Shown here: positions 15,355-24,323 of the stretch, one piece after another
How the letters are laid out: the number at the start of each line of letters is the position of its first letter
Numbering within the stretch: position 1 is the stretch's first letter
Origin: a virus
IMG/VR virus record: IMGVR_UViG_3300015360_002902
Span: 1-38,606 of that record
Direction: 5' to 3' (one strand)
Length of the DNA stretch: 38,606 nucleotides
The notes under the pieces: model-generated
The model's input: only the letters and a program-made list of their open reading frames with translations
Database searches by the model: none
Told to the model about the DNA's origin: nothing
Program-made: the position numbers and the translations under genes

Positions 15355-15792
15355 ATGAATTCCGATTTACTGTGCTTTATTCCTGACGACGATGGCTATA
15401 GCGAAGAAGTCTACTTTGCTGCAGTCGCGAGAATCCATCCAGAGGTGCGATTCACCTACCGACCTACGCGAGTGATGGAGCGAGTTGATACGCAGGAACA
15501 AATCCGCACAAAGACAGTGAAGCAGGCTGAATTTATTCAGGCTCATGCTGTCGCCTGTAAGATCCTGAAGTGGTCAATCAAGGGTCGCAACGGCGAGGTG
15601 GCGTCTATCAGTGCTGACTTCATCTTGTCTTTAAAGTCGCCTCTTTACCGGCGAATCTGTAGCGTCGTCTTCTATGGAACAGAAGCTGGCGACATTGACC
15701 CCGGCAAGCCAAGCGATGAGGAGCTACTCAAAAGCGAGCGAGATGCCGTGCTGCTGGGCCTCGAGAAGGCGGTGTTCGACCGGGGAAACTAA
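15355..15792 (+). CDS. Tail assembly chaperone, short form (gpG analogue)
   Basis: A 145-residue protein between tail tube and tape measure genes, the site of tail assembly chaperones that coat the tape measure before tube polymerisation. It begins MNSDLLCFIPDDDGYSEEVYF and ends EKAVFDRGN. An earlier in-frame start at 15286 would lie within the terminator region, so ATG 15355 is used. The last two codons GGA AAC form, with the preceding G, the slippery heptamer GGGAAAC immediately before TAA. A fraction of ribosomes should therefore shift to the -1 frame and make the long form. The family is not recognised by sequence; the role follows from position and the frameshift element. Confidence 0.8.
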   Translation: MNSDLLCFIPDDDGYSEEVYFAAVARIHPEVRFTYRPTRVMERVDTQEQIRTKTVKQAEFIQAHAVACKILKWSIKGRNGEVASISADFILSLKSPLYRRICSVVFYGTEAGDIDPGKPSDEELLKSERDAVLLGLEKAVFDRGN

Positions 15793-16202
15793 TACAGTCG
15801 CTGTGGCTTCAGTTTCGCCATCCGCATCTTGCAATGCTGAGGTGCAGCGACTGTACAACCTACGTTTACGACATGGACACCGGAGAGCGGAAGACATACG
15901 AGGATGGCGAAGGCTCCGAGTTGCCGATCCTGAGAGCGACTCCGCCTCCCTGTGATACATGTCCAAAGAGGTCGCCGAGAGAAGAACCTTTGTTTCGGCT
16001 GACCAGAAAGAACGCGAGGTTAGTCGATCTCTATCGTCGCAGTCGTGCTACGCCGGGGTTCGATCTGCCAAAGCACCTGCAGAACGACCAAATGCTGCAG
16101 GATTGCTTTGCCGTTATCAGTGAGCTTGAGCGTGAATCGGACAGGTGGAAGACTGAGCACGGCCTGAGGTCACTGGTGATCGCGTTGGTATCAAGGAGAT
16201 AG
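15355..16202 (+). CDS. Tail assembly chaperone, -1 frameshift long form (gpGT analogue)
   Basis: After slippage at 15783-15789 translation continues in the -1 frame through 15789-16202, giving about 282 residues. The -1 frame has no stop between the slip site and the first ATG of the downstream open frame (15834), and that ATG has no Shine-Dalgarno sequence. The added segment reads LIQSLWLQFRHPHLAMLRCSDC and then contains CDTC, so it holds a CxxC...CxxC zinc-ribbon pattern separated by ~35 residues. In lambda the equivalent GT fusion links the tape measure to the tube protein. Adjacent to the tape measure gene. Confidence 0.78.
15783..15855 (+). promoter_or_regulatory. Programmed -1 ribosomal frameshift signal
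   Basis: The heptamer G GGA AAC (15783-15789) has the X XXY YYZ form and the correct codon phase. TAA follows directly at 15790. A perfect 11-bp stem, TACAGTCGCTG (15793-15803) with CAGCGACTGTA (15845-15855), begins three bases after the slip site. Its 41-base loop can form smaller helices (TGGC/GCCA, GCAT/ATGC). Lambda uses the closely related GGGAAAG for its G/GT frameshift. Confidence 0.85.
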
Positions 16203-16208
16203 GTTATC

Positions 16209-18134
16209 GTGGCTGATGAACAAGACGTACTGTATCGAATCGGAGTAGAAGATCACCCTGATTCCTTTGCTGCTCTTGATCGACTGGCTGATCACGTAGA
16301 GGACGTCTCGGAAAGAATCGCCGATTACGTGGAAGACATTGGGGCCGCAGCAAGAGCTGCGGTTACCAGTGCCAATATCCCAAACGCCAGCAGTGCGGCA
16401 GCAAGTGCCCCAAACGCCGCAGGTGCTGCTGCTGCTGCAGGCGGCGGCGGTCGTGGAGGGTTTGTGCCAGGAACCTCACCGGCAGTTACCGCACCTAGGC
16501 CGAGTTCACCGGCGTCACCTCCCGGCTCAATGCCGCCACTTGGATCCGGCCCTGACACGGGAAGTACTCCCGGTGCTATGCCGACGCCTCGAAGCGTCAG
16601 GGTTGATGTAGGACCAGCACAGCAAGCGGCCCTTAACGAATTACAGGCCGCTTCCGAGAAGATGGAAGAGAGTTGGATAGGGGCAGCTCGCTCAATCAGC
16701 GGCGCGGTGCGCGGCGTGGCGATGATTGCCGCGTCCCAGAGCGAGGACATGGCCAAGGCCGTCAATACTCTGTTAGTCGTGCAAGGGACTGTGGACGCAG
16801 TGTTAGGGTCGGTCGAAGGAGTCCAAAAGGTTGGCAAGGCGGTCAAGGACTATGGGAGCTTTCGTAGACAGGCGGTGTCGGTCGCTGCGGCCGCTGCGGC
16901 AGCAATACCCTCCGCTGGGTCCGTTGCTGGCGGCGCTGGCGCAAGCGCTTCGGGAATTGGCGGCATGGCGGTCGGTGGTGGTGCTGCGACTCTGTTTGGC
17001 GCCGCATTAGCGGCGGCTGCGGGCGCGACGGTGGGATTCGTATCTGTACTGAAGACGTCTACTGCAATAGCCGAGAACGGACTTGGCGGCGGCGCAGTGG
17101 TAGGCGGCTGGGTCGATTCTATCGCTACCGCCGAGGTGAAAGTCTGGGATTGGATTGGCGACATGACCGGCGCATGGTCAGTCGTCAATAATGAAATCCT
17201 CGAAGAGGCGGAAGTGCGGCGCAAAGGGACGCAGATGGAACTGCAGCTCCAGCGAGACCGAGAGCGAATGGCTAGAGAGATGGATATTCAGAGGCGGAGC
17301 GAGGAATCGGCGATTGATGCCGGAGCCAACGCTTTCAATGACGTCTCTATGTCTCCCGGCGAGAAGCTAAAGCAGATGCAGATGCAGGACGAAAAGAATT
17401 CCAATCGTGCGTCGTCGCTGCGTGATCGGCTCGGTAGCGATCCAGAATTGGGAATGAACAACGGGCTTTTGGATATTCACGAATCGCTACAGAGTATCGA
17501 AGCGGAAAGGATGTCTTCGCAAAAGGAAATGCTGACCCTAGCCAAGCAGATAGCAGATGAGCAGATTCGCGGAGCAAATGAATCCATTAAGGCTTCTCAA
17601 GAGCAACTGGAAATCAAGCGCAAGGAGGCGCAGGCAATTGAGGAAAGTCTGTTAAGTGCCAAGGAGCGATTTGCTCAGATGAGCGAACTTGACCAGAAAA
17701 AGGCGTTCGCTGCGCAAGAGAAAGTAAACGCGTCGGGTGCCGAAAGCTTAAGTGACGCCGAGCGCGCGATACTTCGCAGAGTTGGCACTGAAGATGCAAA
17801 CAAGGCCGCTCGTCGCGCTGACGTAGCAGAAGCAGACAGCAAGGGATTCAACCAACTATTCGGTGGGGCAGAGCAACGGAAGTTTGCCGGCAACCAACTT
17901 GAGCAAGTGAAAATTCAAGCAGAGATTGCTGACAAGCGTGAGTTTATTGCCCGGATCGAGCAGGATACAGACGCCATCGCGGAGAAGCTTGCGTCGGAAG
18001 TTCGTAAAATTTACGCAGAGCAGAATCAGTTGCTAGAGGAAAGGTTTTTGCAAAAACTGCGAAACGACAACCTTAGTCAGGCAGCCGCAGCCGATGCTGC
18101 AGCGGCTGCGAGGCGTACCATGGCCGACTCATAG
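16209..18134 (+). CDS. Tail tape measure protein
   Basis: A 641-residue protein directly after the chaperone pair. It begins with a short acidic domain (DQLYRIGVEDH-like) and continues with an Ala/Gly/Pro-rich low-complexity region (~50-135). Hydrophobic Gly/Ala-rich membrane-type stretches lie at ~225-285, and there is a long heptad coiled coil from ~330 to the end. That order is typical of tape measure proteins, which set tail length. At about 1.5 angstrom per residue it predicts a tail near 95 nm. The start is GTG with AAGGAG ten bases upstream. The low-complexity zone contains runs of GCT and GCG codons. Confidence 0.85.
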   Translation: MADEQDVLYRIGVEDHPDSFAALDRLADHVEDVSERIADYVEDIGAAARAAVTSANIPNASSAAASAPNAAGAAAAAGGGGRGGFVPGTSPAVTAPRPSSPASPPGSMPPLGSGPDTGSTPGAMPTPRSVRVDVGPAQQAALNELQAASEKMEESWIGAARSISGAVRGVAMIAASQSEDMAKAVNTLLVVQGTVDAVLGSVEGVQKVGKAVKDYGSFRRQAVSVAAAAAAAIPSAGSVAGGAGASASGIGGMAVGGGAATLFGAALAAAAGATVGFVSVLKTSTAIAENGLGGGAVVGGWVDSIATAEVKVWDWIGDMTGAWSVVNNEILEEAEVRRKGTQMELQLQRDRERMAREMDIQRRSEESAIDAGANAFNDVSMSPGEKLKQMQMQDEKNSNRASSLRDRLGSDPELGMNNGLLDIHESLQSIEAERMSSQKEMLTLAKQIADEQIRGANESIKASQEQLEIKRKEAQAIEESLLSAKERFAQMSELDQKKAFAAQEKVNASGAESLSDAERAILRRVGTEDANKAARRADVAEADSKGFNQLFGGAEQRKFAGNQLEQVKIQAEIADKREFIARIEQDTDAIAEKLASEVRKIYAEQNQLLEERFLQKLRNDNLSQAAAADAAAAARRTMADS

Positions 18135-18138
18135 TCTT

Positions 18139-18483
18139 CTACCTAGGGATTTCCACGGTTTTGAGCATCTGGCGAAGGCGGTGGACCCGGTTCTCTGAAG
18201 TAACAACGAATTCTAGAAGGCCGTCTGCATATTTCTTTTTGATCTGAGGATCGACGCCCGAGCCTTCTACGAATTTTATTTCAGATTCTGTGGCCTTGGC
18301 ATTCGTTAATTCACATTGCATGGCTGTCAGATAATCGACGTAGTTTTCGGGCAATGGTGGCAGCGAGTTGACTTGTGACTGTTGCGATTCCAAAACAGTA
18401 CCGGGGGCGAGCGTAACGTACATCACCGAGGCGCATGCCGCTGTGCTTAGTACTAGGCCAAAGGCGGATCCAAACCGTTTCAT
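18139..18483 (-). CDS. Minus-strand small exported or membrane-anchored protein
   Basis: The only convincing minus-strand gene. It encodes 114 residues beginning MKRFGSAFGLVLSTAACASVMYVTLAPG, a basic start followed by a hydrophobic segment, like a signal peptide or N-terminal anchor, and then a charged helical domain. ATG 18483 has GGAGAG four bases upstream on the minus strand; an in-frame TTG at 18495 is less likely. It fits exactly between two plus-strand tail genes, ending 4 bp from the tape measure stop and starting 22 bp from the next start. The two divergent ribosome-binding sites (18487-18498) abut. The function is unknown; spanin, lysis inhibitor, superinfection exclusion or another lysogenic-type cargo protein are possibilities. 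Confidence 0.7.
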   Translation of the reverse strand: MKRFGSAFGLVLSTAACASVMYVTLAPGTVLESQQSQVNSLPPLPENYVDYLTAMQCELTNAKATESEIKFVEGSGVDPQIKKKYADGLLEFVVTSENRVHRLRQMLKTVEIPR

Positions 18484-18505
18484 CGTTCTCTCCAAGGGTG
18501 TTTAA

Positions 18506-19234
18506 GTGATACTAAAAGCAAACAGTTTCTCGCATCGTGTCAACGAATGCGGCGTGGTGATTCGCCGCGCCGCAGAGCTCGATGGTTCTGGAGCAGCTTG
18601 GGCGTGGCGCGAAACATGGGACATCAGTGCAAGAATCCTCAATCTCTCTGGCAATCCAAAAGATATCGATTCAGTCGTGCTGGGGGTCGAGGAGACGTAT
18701 AAGTCGCAGCTCAATTCCATCAGCCTAGCACACGACGATGGAACTGCATCTGCTCATACTATACTTGCTGCGAATACCATTGGTGGTATCCGCGTGACAG
18801 CCCCACCATCTTTTACGAATAACAAGAACGGCGAGGGGGTCACCTACCGAACGTATCAAGTGTCGATCGAAGCATTGATTCCCAAACGAACAGGTGAACT
18901 CCTGGTTTACGACCTGCGAGAAAAGGTCGACTATCGGCTCGGTGGAGTGCGGTACGGGTTTCTCGAACCGAACGAAGGCCTGCCGACAAAGCAGATGCTT
19001 GTGGAGTCGGCTCCCTGGTACGCCACGCAATCGGGCGTAATTACTGGGATAAATGAGTTTCTTCCTTTGCCTGATCCAATCTGGCCGGGGGATCTGCTTT
19101 CGCCTGGCACTGAGTCCAGGGAGAACCCGAGGAAGGTCGGAATAAGTCCGACCGGCTACTGGTTGTACCCTGTCACCTACCGTTTCGACTTTGGATCTGT
19201 TGCGGCTTTGATTGGAAACCCTACGGTTTGGTAA
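18506..19234 (+). CDS. Probable distal tail protein
   Basis: A 242-residue protein right after the tape measure gene (apart from the minus-strand gene), where distal tail (Dit-like) proteins are encoded. It is beta-rich; the N-terminal half contains ETWDISARILNLSGNPKDIDSVVLGVEETYKSQ. A C-terminal segment holds SPTGYWLYPVTYRFDFG. The GTG start follows AAGGGTG. I do not recognise the family from sequence, so the assignment is positional. Confidence 0.6.
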   Translation: MILKANSFSHRVNECGVVIRRAAELDGSGAAWAWRETWDISARILNLSGNPKDIDSVVLGVEETYKSQLNSISLAHDDGTASAHTILAANTIGGIRVTAPPSFTNNKNGEGVTYRTYQVSIEALIPKRTGELLVYDLREKVDYRLGGVRYGFLEPNEGLPTKQMLVESAPWYATQSGVITGINEFLPLPDPIWPGDLLSPGTESRENPRKVGISPTGYWLYPVTYRFDFGSVAALIGNPTVW

Positions 19235-19241
19235 TGAAGGT

Positions 19242-20903
19242 ATGATCCTTGATCCTCTTGCCCTCCAGGGTCGATTCCGCTTTCCGGGAATCGTAGGCGT
19301 CCTTTCGGCGAGCTACGCTTATCGCCGAGGGATATCTCCATCGCTTGCGCAAGTCGAGATTGCTCCGAATCCGATGCTGCAAAAGTACGGGACAATGCAG
19401 TGGATTTATGGAACTACGGACATCACATTTCCGAACAGTGTCGTGGAAAACGTCAAGGTGACTCGGCCTGGTGGAAACACCGTATGGCTGGTGACGATCG
19501 CCGACCGTCGTGCGTATTGGCGGTACGGCTACATCTCTGGCGTGTACAACGCAAAGATCAAGGGCCAGACATTGCCATCCAGGGAGAAGACCCCGCAGGA
19601 ACTTGCGACGCTGCTTCTTGAGGCGATGGGCGAAGTGGGGTTTGTTGTTGCTGACTTACCGGACGACGCTAGGCCTCCAGTGGAATGGGACATGGCCAAT
19701 CCAGCCAAGGAACTGGCCGACCTGTGCGAGTCGCTCGGGTGTGTTGTCGTGCTGGGATTGGACGACCTGGTGCGGCTACAGAGGTTTGGAGAAGGCTTGC
19801 CATTGCCACCAGATTACATGAGTTTGGAGACCGAGTTTGATCCAGCGGTGACGCCGAGTCAGATCACTTTCGTGGCGGCGCCAACGAGATGGCAGGTGGA
19901 TCTAAAGCTGGAACCGGTCGGAATCGAGGAAAGCGGACAGATTGTTCCAATTGACGAGCTGACCTATATGCCGATCGCAGGGTGGGCAACCGAAGACCCA
20001 GTGGACTTCCTGGGCGTTGTCAACGAAGAGAGAAGAAAGTTGGCGAAGAAGTGGATATGGAGATCATATCGCGTGGTGCTCAGCCCGCCGCTGACGCTCT
20101 ACGACCCCGAGACGCCTGTCGAAGACATCGCTGATCTCCAGCGAATCCTACCGCTTGTCCCGGAACAGGTGGAAACCGAAGGAATCGATGAAGACGAAAA
20201 AAGTAAAGAAGCAATTGTCTGGGGGCGATTCTACGATGCTCACGGTGGTGGGCAAACTAATGTCGAAGAGATCCTCGACGAGCTGCCTCGCACGAAGCTG
20301 AAGCTGATTTACGAGGGAAGCATCCAAATTGATGCCGAGTTAGGAATCGTAAAGTTTAGCGAACCAATTTTCCTGCTCGATACAGACATTGTGGCCCGCG
20401 TTGGATACGAGCCTGCCGAAATCTTCCTGCGATGCTCAGTAAATGGGAGGGAGCCGGATACGCTCGCCCTGTATCGGCGAACGCTTTCTATCAATGGCGA
20501 CGTATTGAGTCCATCGGAACCTGAGTACGTGGTCAGGGAAGACATTGAGAGATTGATCTACAAAGACGACGTAACGCTTCTGCAGGTCGACAACGTCACA
20601 GAAGTTGATGAGGCTGGGGAGTACTATATTCAAGAGACGATCCGGCGTTACATTCCGCAGCAGTCAGCTTCGGCGCTGTATGCCGGATTTATACCAATTC
20701 AATTGGACGGCTCGATCGCCTCGGTAACGTGGAAGATCCAACGCGACAAGCACGCGATCACCGAGGCTGCATTAAGCGTTGAGCGCGGAATGGACGCACC
20801 GTCTTACGGAGAGCGGCGAGACCAAGAAAAGCTGAAGGCTGCGTTAAAAGATAGGGACACGGCCAAGCAAAAAAAGAACCGACGTGGACGGAGATCCAAG
20901 TGA
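19242..20903 (+). CDS. Probable tail hub/baseplate-like protein
   Basis: A 553-residue protein in the place of the tail-associated hub (Tal/gp27-like). Its N-terminal ~200 residues contain a beta pattern with QVEIAPNPMLQKYGTMQWIYGTTDITFPNSVVENVKV and TPQELATLLLEAMGEVGF, reminiscent of hub proteins that form the tail tip ring. The C-terminal end is very basic (AKQKKNRRGRRSK). A longer frame starts at TTG 19212 inside the previous gene; ATG 19242, eight bases after the previous stop, is preferred, although its GAAGG lies very close. The C-terminus overlaps the next start by ATGA or GTGATG. Confidence 0.6.
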   Translation: MILDPLALQGRFRFPGIVGVLSASYAYRRGISPSLAQVEIAPNPMLQKYGTMQWIYGTTDITFPNSVVENVKVTRPGGNTVWLVTIADRRAYWRYGYISGVYNAKIKGQTLPSREKTPQELATLLLEAMGEVGFVVADLPDDARPPVEWDMANPAKELADLCESLGCVVVLGLDDLVRLQRFGEGLPLPPDYMSLETEFDPAVTPSQITFVAAPTRWQVDLKLEPVGIEESGQIVPIDELTYMPIAGWATEDPVDFLGVVNEERRKLAKKWIWRSYRVVLSPPLTLYDPETPVEDIADLQRILPLVPEQVETEGIDEDEKSKEAIVWGRFYDAHGGGQTNVEEILDELPRTKLKLIYEGSIQIDAELGIVKFSEPIFLLDTDIVARVGYEPAEIFLRCSVNGREPDTLALYRRTLSINGDVLSPSEPEYVVREDIERLIYKDDVTLLQVDNVTEVDEAGEYYIQETIRRYIPQQSASALYAGFIPIQLDGSIASVTWKIQRDKHAITEAALSVERGMDAPSYGERRDQEKLKAALKDRDTAKQKKNRRGRRSK

Positions 20904-21583
20904 TGTTTTTGCCCGAGTTTTTCCGATCGAGCGTAATGACGCTGCCGTGCATCAATCGCACGGATGAAGTCATTCCTCCTTACGCCGTCATGGCGCTCCG
21001 CCCAAACTCCGAGGGTGCGCCTCCGATAAACAAAGGCGAAGGGGATGCCGCAGTTATCGCTTCCGGTCCTATGGAGGTCAGCGTTGCAAAGCCCAACCAG
21101 GATGACTTCAACAGGGGAGTGGGGGCGACGTTCTGTTTCAATACTGACGTGCCCATCCCGAAAAGCAGTGAGATCGGACGTGGACGGTGTGTGTTGACGC
21201 TGCCGACATTTGCCAGGATTGAGTTTGAGACGTGCCGAGAGCTCGGTTGCTCGCTGTCACCGAGACCTGATAGCTGGGAACTGCATCGCGGAGCTGGGAT
21301 GTTTTTGATGCGGACTTGGTGGGAGTATGAGACTTTGGACTTGGCTCTCATTGATTCAGGCCAAGCAACGCAGATTTGGATATTTCGACTCACTGAAGAC
21401 TGGTCGTCGGGCGCCGCGATGGCGAAGGTTCGGCCTATCGATGAGGAGTACGATGCGGAAAATCCAGAGATGGAAGTGCACGATCCAAAGGAAATTGTTA
21501 TGGATTTAGTAACTGGAAATGAAGGGTACTGTCAGGCAGTTGGCGGTCGACATATTGTTATCAACGCGCCTTGCGAAGGATAG
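20900..21583 (+). CDS. Virion-region hypothetical protein, 227 residues
   Basis: A soluble protein starting at GTG 20900 (or ATG 20903), overlapping the tail hub gene. It has an INRTDEVIPPYAVMALRP opening, a phrase seen in beta-sandwich virion proteins, and no catalytic motif. Its position after the hub suggests a tail-tip or fibre-attachment component. I cannot name the family. Confidence 0.6.
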   Translation: MMFLPEFFRSSVMTLPCINRTDEVIPPYAVMALRPNSEGAPPINKGEGDAAVIASGPMEVSVAKPNQDDFNRGVGATFCFNTDVPIPKSSEIGRGRCVLTLPTFARIEFETCRELGCSLSPRPDSWELHRGAGMFLMRTWWEYETLDLALIDSGQATQIWIFRLTEDWSSGAAMAKVRPIDEEYDAENPEMEVHDPKEIVMDLVTGNEGYCQAVGGRHIVINAPCEG

Positions 21584-21589
21584 TCAGCC

Positions 21590-22981
21590 ATGGGAGGAAC
21601 TAGGTGCTGCTGTTGTTTCTGCAACGTGATATACCGAGACTGGGACGGCGACGGCGCAACGCCCGTCGTCGATCCCGATCTTGAGATTGATAACGGGCTC
21701 TACAATGCGACCCGTCGCCGAATGGTGCTGAGCAGTGAAGGGTATATACGGAGCCTCAAAGAGCTGCCGTGCGCAGAGCATGGGTTTGTTAGCATTATAA
21801 TTAAGCTCGATGAATGGGGATCGCTCGACGACCCCTACTCCCTGTACGACCTGCCGTCGATGCACGTTCGCTTGTTCTTCGAGTCCGATGCGGATGAGCA
21901 GAACATGATTTACTGCGATATTACGAGAGTTCCAAATCCAGCTTCCCCAGCTTCCCCAGGATTTGGCTCGCTGTACCTGTTTACGCTGAATCAGATGTCG
22001 AGCGGCGACCCGAAGTTGTTGCACTGGACCGCGATGTACCGCAACGAGTTGGGATTAGACGACGCTGCGGGCGAGAATACCGAATACTGGGTTACCTTAA
22101 GTCGATCGTCGTGCTTTTCTTTGTCGCACACTAGAGGCTGCTTTGACGGATACGCAGTACACGTTCGAGGCACAACGTTCGATTTGTTTGGATATTCTCC
22201 TGCTCGGCGATCACCACGCCCAGCGATCATGGGCGTTATGGACACGGAAGTGGATCCAACGTTGGCCAATGTTGGAATCGGCGCTAACCGGGCGAAAGCT
22301 CTTGCGGATCCGCCTGGCAGATTCTTTGGAGTGAGACGGATGGACGCCGCGTCCACCGAGGTCGATATTGCGCTGATCGCAGGCGGCCACCTAAAGTCAT
22401 TTGCGCCGCCTCCAAGCGTACGAACGAAAAGATGCTTTTTTAGCGATGCTTCCTTCCATGCTCCAATAATCGAAGCCGAGCCCAAGTTGCCACGAGTGGT
22501 AATCAACGGCGCTTATTCGATTGCCGAACCCGACTCGCAGAAGGCGTACTTCACCGGAAGTTTTGGCACAGCGATCAATGCGGAGGACAACGGACCTCGT
22601 GTTCCTTCAGCTCCTCCGTTTAGCTGGCGTCGCCGATTTTGGTCTGGGTACATTTCGTGCTGGCTCGAGTCTTCCGTTTCCGGTCGCGAAGGTTTTGTTT
22701 CGCAGGGAGAATCGACGCCAATTTTGCACGTCACCTGCGCGCTGATTGAGATGGGCGAAGGGCTCGACGACGACGGTAACGGTACCGATGCGTTTGGGTC
22801 TGAGTATCATCTCGACTGGGACTTTGAGACGCCGTTGGCATCGCATGCACTTGCTGACGGGTTCGATATAGTGCTGGACGTCGCAGACGCGACCGTTACT
22901 GACGTATGGGTTCCGAATCCCATCTTCACCCAACTCCCACTTAAGTTTGCAGAACTTGTCCTCACGCCAATTGCCGTCTAA
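21590..22981 (+). CDS. Large cysteine-headed virion-region protein
   Basis: A 463-residue protein beginning MGGTRCCCCFCNVIYRD, with five cysteines in the first eleven residues, then a GDGDGATPVVDPDLE-like acidic stretch and a mainly beta composition. The Cys cluster might bind metal. The downstream region has no motif I know. An AAGGA sequence precedes the ATG. Its position after the hub points to a tail-tip or receptor-related structural protein. DNA at 21932-21966 inside the gene contains two tandem AGCTTCCCC units flanked by the inverted pair CCAAATCC/GGATTTGG, encoding NPASPASPG. Confidence 0.6.
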   Translation: MGGTRCCCCFCNVIYRDWDGDGATPVVDPDLEIDNGLYNATRRRMVLSSEGYIRSLKELPCAEHGFVSIIIKLDEWGSLDDPYSLYDLPSMHVRLFFESDADEQNMIYCDITRVPNPASPASPGFGSLYLFTLNQMSSGDPKLLHWTAMYRNELGLDDAAGENTEYWVTLSRSSCFSLSHTRGCFDGYAVHVRGTTFDLFGYSPARRSPRPAIMGVMDTEVDPTLANVGIGANRAKALADPPGRFFGVRRMDAASTEVDIALIAGGHLKSFAPPPSVRTKRCFFSDASFHAPIIEAEPKLPRVVINGAYSIAEPDSQKAYFTGSFGTAINAEDNGPRVPSAPPFSWRRRFWSGYISCWLESSVSGREGFVSQGESTPILHVTCALIEMGEGLDDDGNGTDAFGSEYHLDWDFETPLASHALADGFDIVLDVADATVTDVWVPNPIFTQLPLKFAELVLTPIAV

Positions 22982-24323
22982 CTACTTTCATTGCATCACA
23001 TGCCGCCGTGAAGCGGTCGCAACTTCGAGCGTAAAACTTCGGATATGTAAATGCGGTGTGCAGATGTCGGCCGGTGCACTTCCAAGCTTTGATCGGCTCG
23101 ATCGAGAGATGGTGCTTAATCGCCGCGATGTCTGCATCAGCAATGCTTGCGGCCACTGGGGGACGCATCAGCGCGGCAAGCACGAAATGGACGGCTGTGG
23201 GTTACTTAAGAAGCCGTGCAGGATCGACCAAAAGAGAATGCAGCGGTGGTACACAGGACCAGAAGGCCGCCAGTGCTGGACCGCGACTGAGCAGCGAGTG
23301 GCAAGCGTCGGATTCCTTGCTGCGTGCTTCCAGCCGGTCGGTGGCACGGAGACATGGCACCGCACTCTATTGCCGTCGATCGAGGGTGCTGGATTTGTTT
23401 GCTTCAGTCCGGCTCTATGCAGGGGAGACCGAAAGGCCCTTAGCTGTTGGTCTGGAGTGGGCATCACAGCAGCTAAGCAACTGGCTGATCACGTAGATGT
23501 TCTCGTGGCATGGGGGCTTGGAAGCGACCTAGGCAAGGTGCTTCCCAAGCATAACAAGCCGCGTGTTATCAGCGTGTCGCATGGCGATGGTACGTCAGAC
23601 TGGTCTGGACGAATGATGAAAGGACAGGAGCCATGGACGGATCGAGCGGTCTACATTTGCCCTAGTGCAATTCAAACGGTTCCAGCGTCGCTTCGGGAAA
23701 GTTCTCTGTTGATTCCCAACGGCGTGGATCCGGGCCGATGCCAGTCGGCATTGAGCAGAGACGAGGCGAGGGGGCGGCTCGGAATACACTCGGATCAAAA
23801 GGTAATCGTATCGATCGCGAGACTGAGTCCGGAGAAACGCATAGGCTTGATGGCCCGCGCGCTCGAGTATTTGCCAAACAACTTCATATTGCTGGTGGCT
23901 GGGTCTTCATCGGGATGGAGCCAGGCTCATGGTGGCGAACTGCAGTCGTTCGCGTCGGATCGCTTTCGCTTGCTGCCGCCAGTGGACTCACCAGGAGATT
24001 TGCTAGCCGCTGCGGACCTTTACCTGTCATGCAGTGAATATGAAGGGTTCGGATTGAGCGTGGCAGAGGCCGCCGTTGCACAGGTTCCAATCGTTGCTAC
24101 ACCAGTGGGTATTGTAGAAATGGAACCGTCCATTGTTCGCGCTATCGCCATTTCGTCGTCGCCGGCAGAGGTTGCTTCTGCTATTGCGGACGACTTTCGA
24201 GATCTAGCGGCGCAGCGTCGACGGGCTGTCCACTCAGCGCAAGTTGTCGGTACACGATTCTCCAAGGAATCGTTCGTCAGGAACTGGGCGGAATTGATTA
24301 ACTCACTGAGAACCAAGCCATGA
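22947..24323 (+). CDS. GT4-type glycosyltransferase with cysteine-rich N-terminus
   Basis: The C-terminal two thirds follow the glycosyltransferase family 4 (GT-B) layout: LLIPNGVDPGRC, VIVSIARLSPEKRI, LVAGSSSG, a loop with AADLYLSCSEYEGFGLSVAEAAVAQVPIVATPVG containing the conserved E.FG...EA donor-binding motif. These enzymes transfer sugars from nucleotide sugars. The first ~90 residues have CITC, CKCG, CISNACGH and GCGLLKKPC, suggesting a metal-binding module ahead of the catalytic domain. The start is uncertain (TTG 22947, 22956 or 22971), all inside the end of the preceding gene. The target (virion protein, DNA or host glycan) is unknown. Confidence 0.82.
   Translation: MQNLSSRQLPSNYFHCITCRREAVATSSVKLRICKCGVQMSAGALPSFDRLDREMVLNRRDVCISNACGHWGTHQRGKHEMDGCGLLKKPCRIDQKRMQRWYTGPEGRQCWTATEQRVASVGFLAACFQPVGGTETWHRTLLPSIEGAGFVCFSPALCRGDRKALSCWSGVGITAAKQLADHVDVLVAWGLGSDLGKVLPKHNKPRVISVSHGDGTSDWSGRMMKGQEPWTDRAVYICPSAIQTVPASLRESSLLIPNGVDPGRCQSALSRDEARGRLGIHSDQKVIVSIARLSPEKRIGLMARALEYLPNNFILLVAGSSSGWSQAHGGELQSFASDRFRLLPPVDSPGDLLAAADLYLSCSEYEGFGLSVAEAAVAQVPIVATPVGIVEMEPSIVRAIAISSSPAEVASAIADDFRDLAAQRRRAVHSAQVVGTRFSKESFVRNWAELINSLRTKP

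Noticed and set aside
18509-18543. TTGACA on the minus strand upstream of the minus-strand gene, with TAGTAT further down
   Set aside because: The spacer would be 23 bases, too long for a sigma70 promoter, and both hexamers lie inside the divergent gene.
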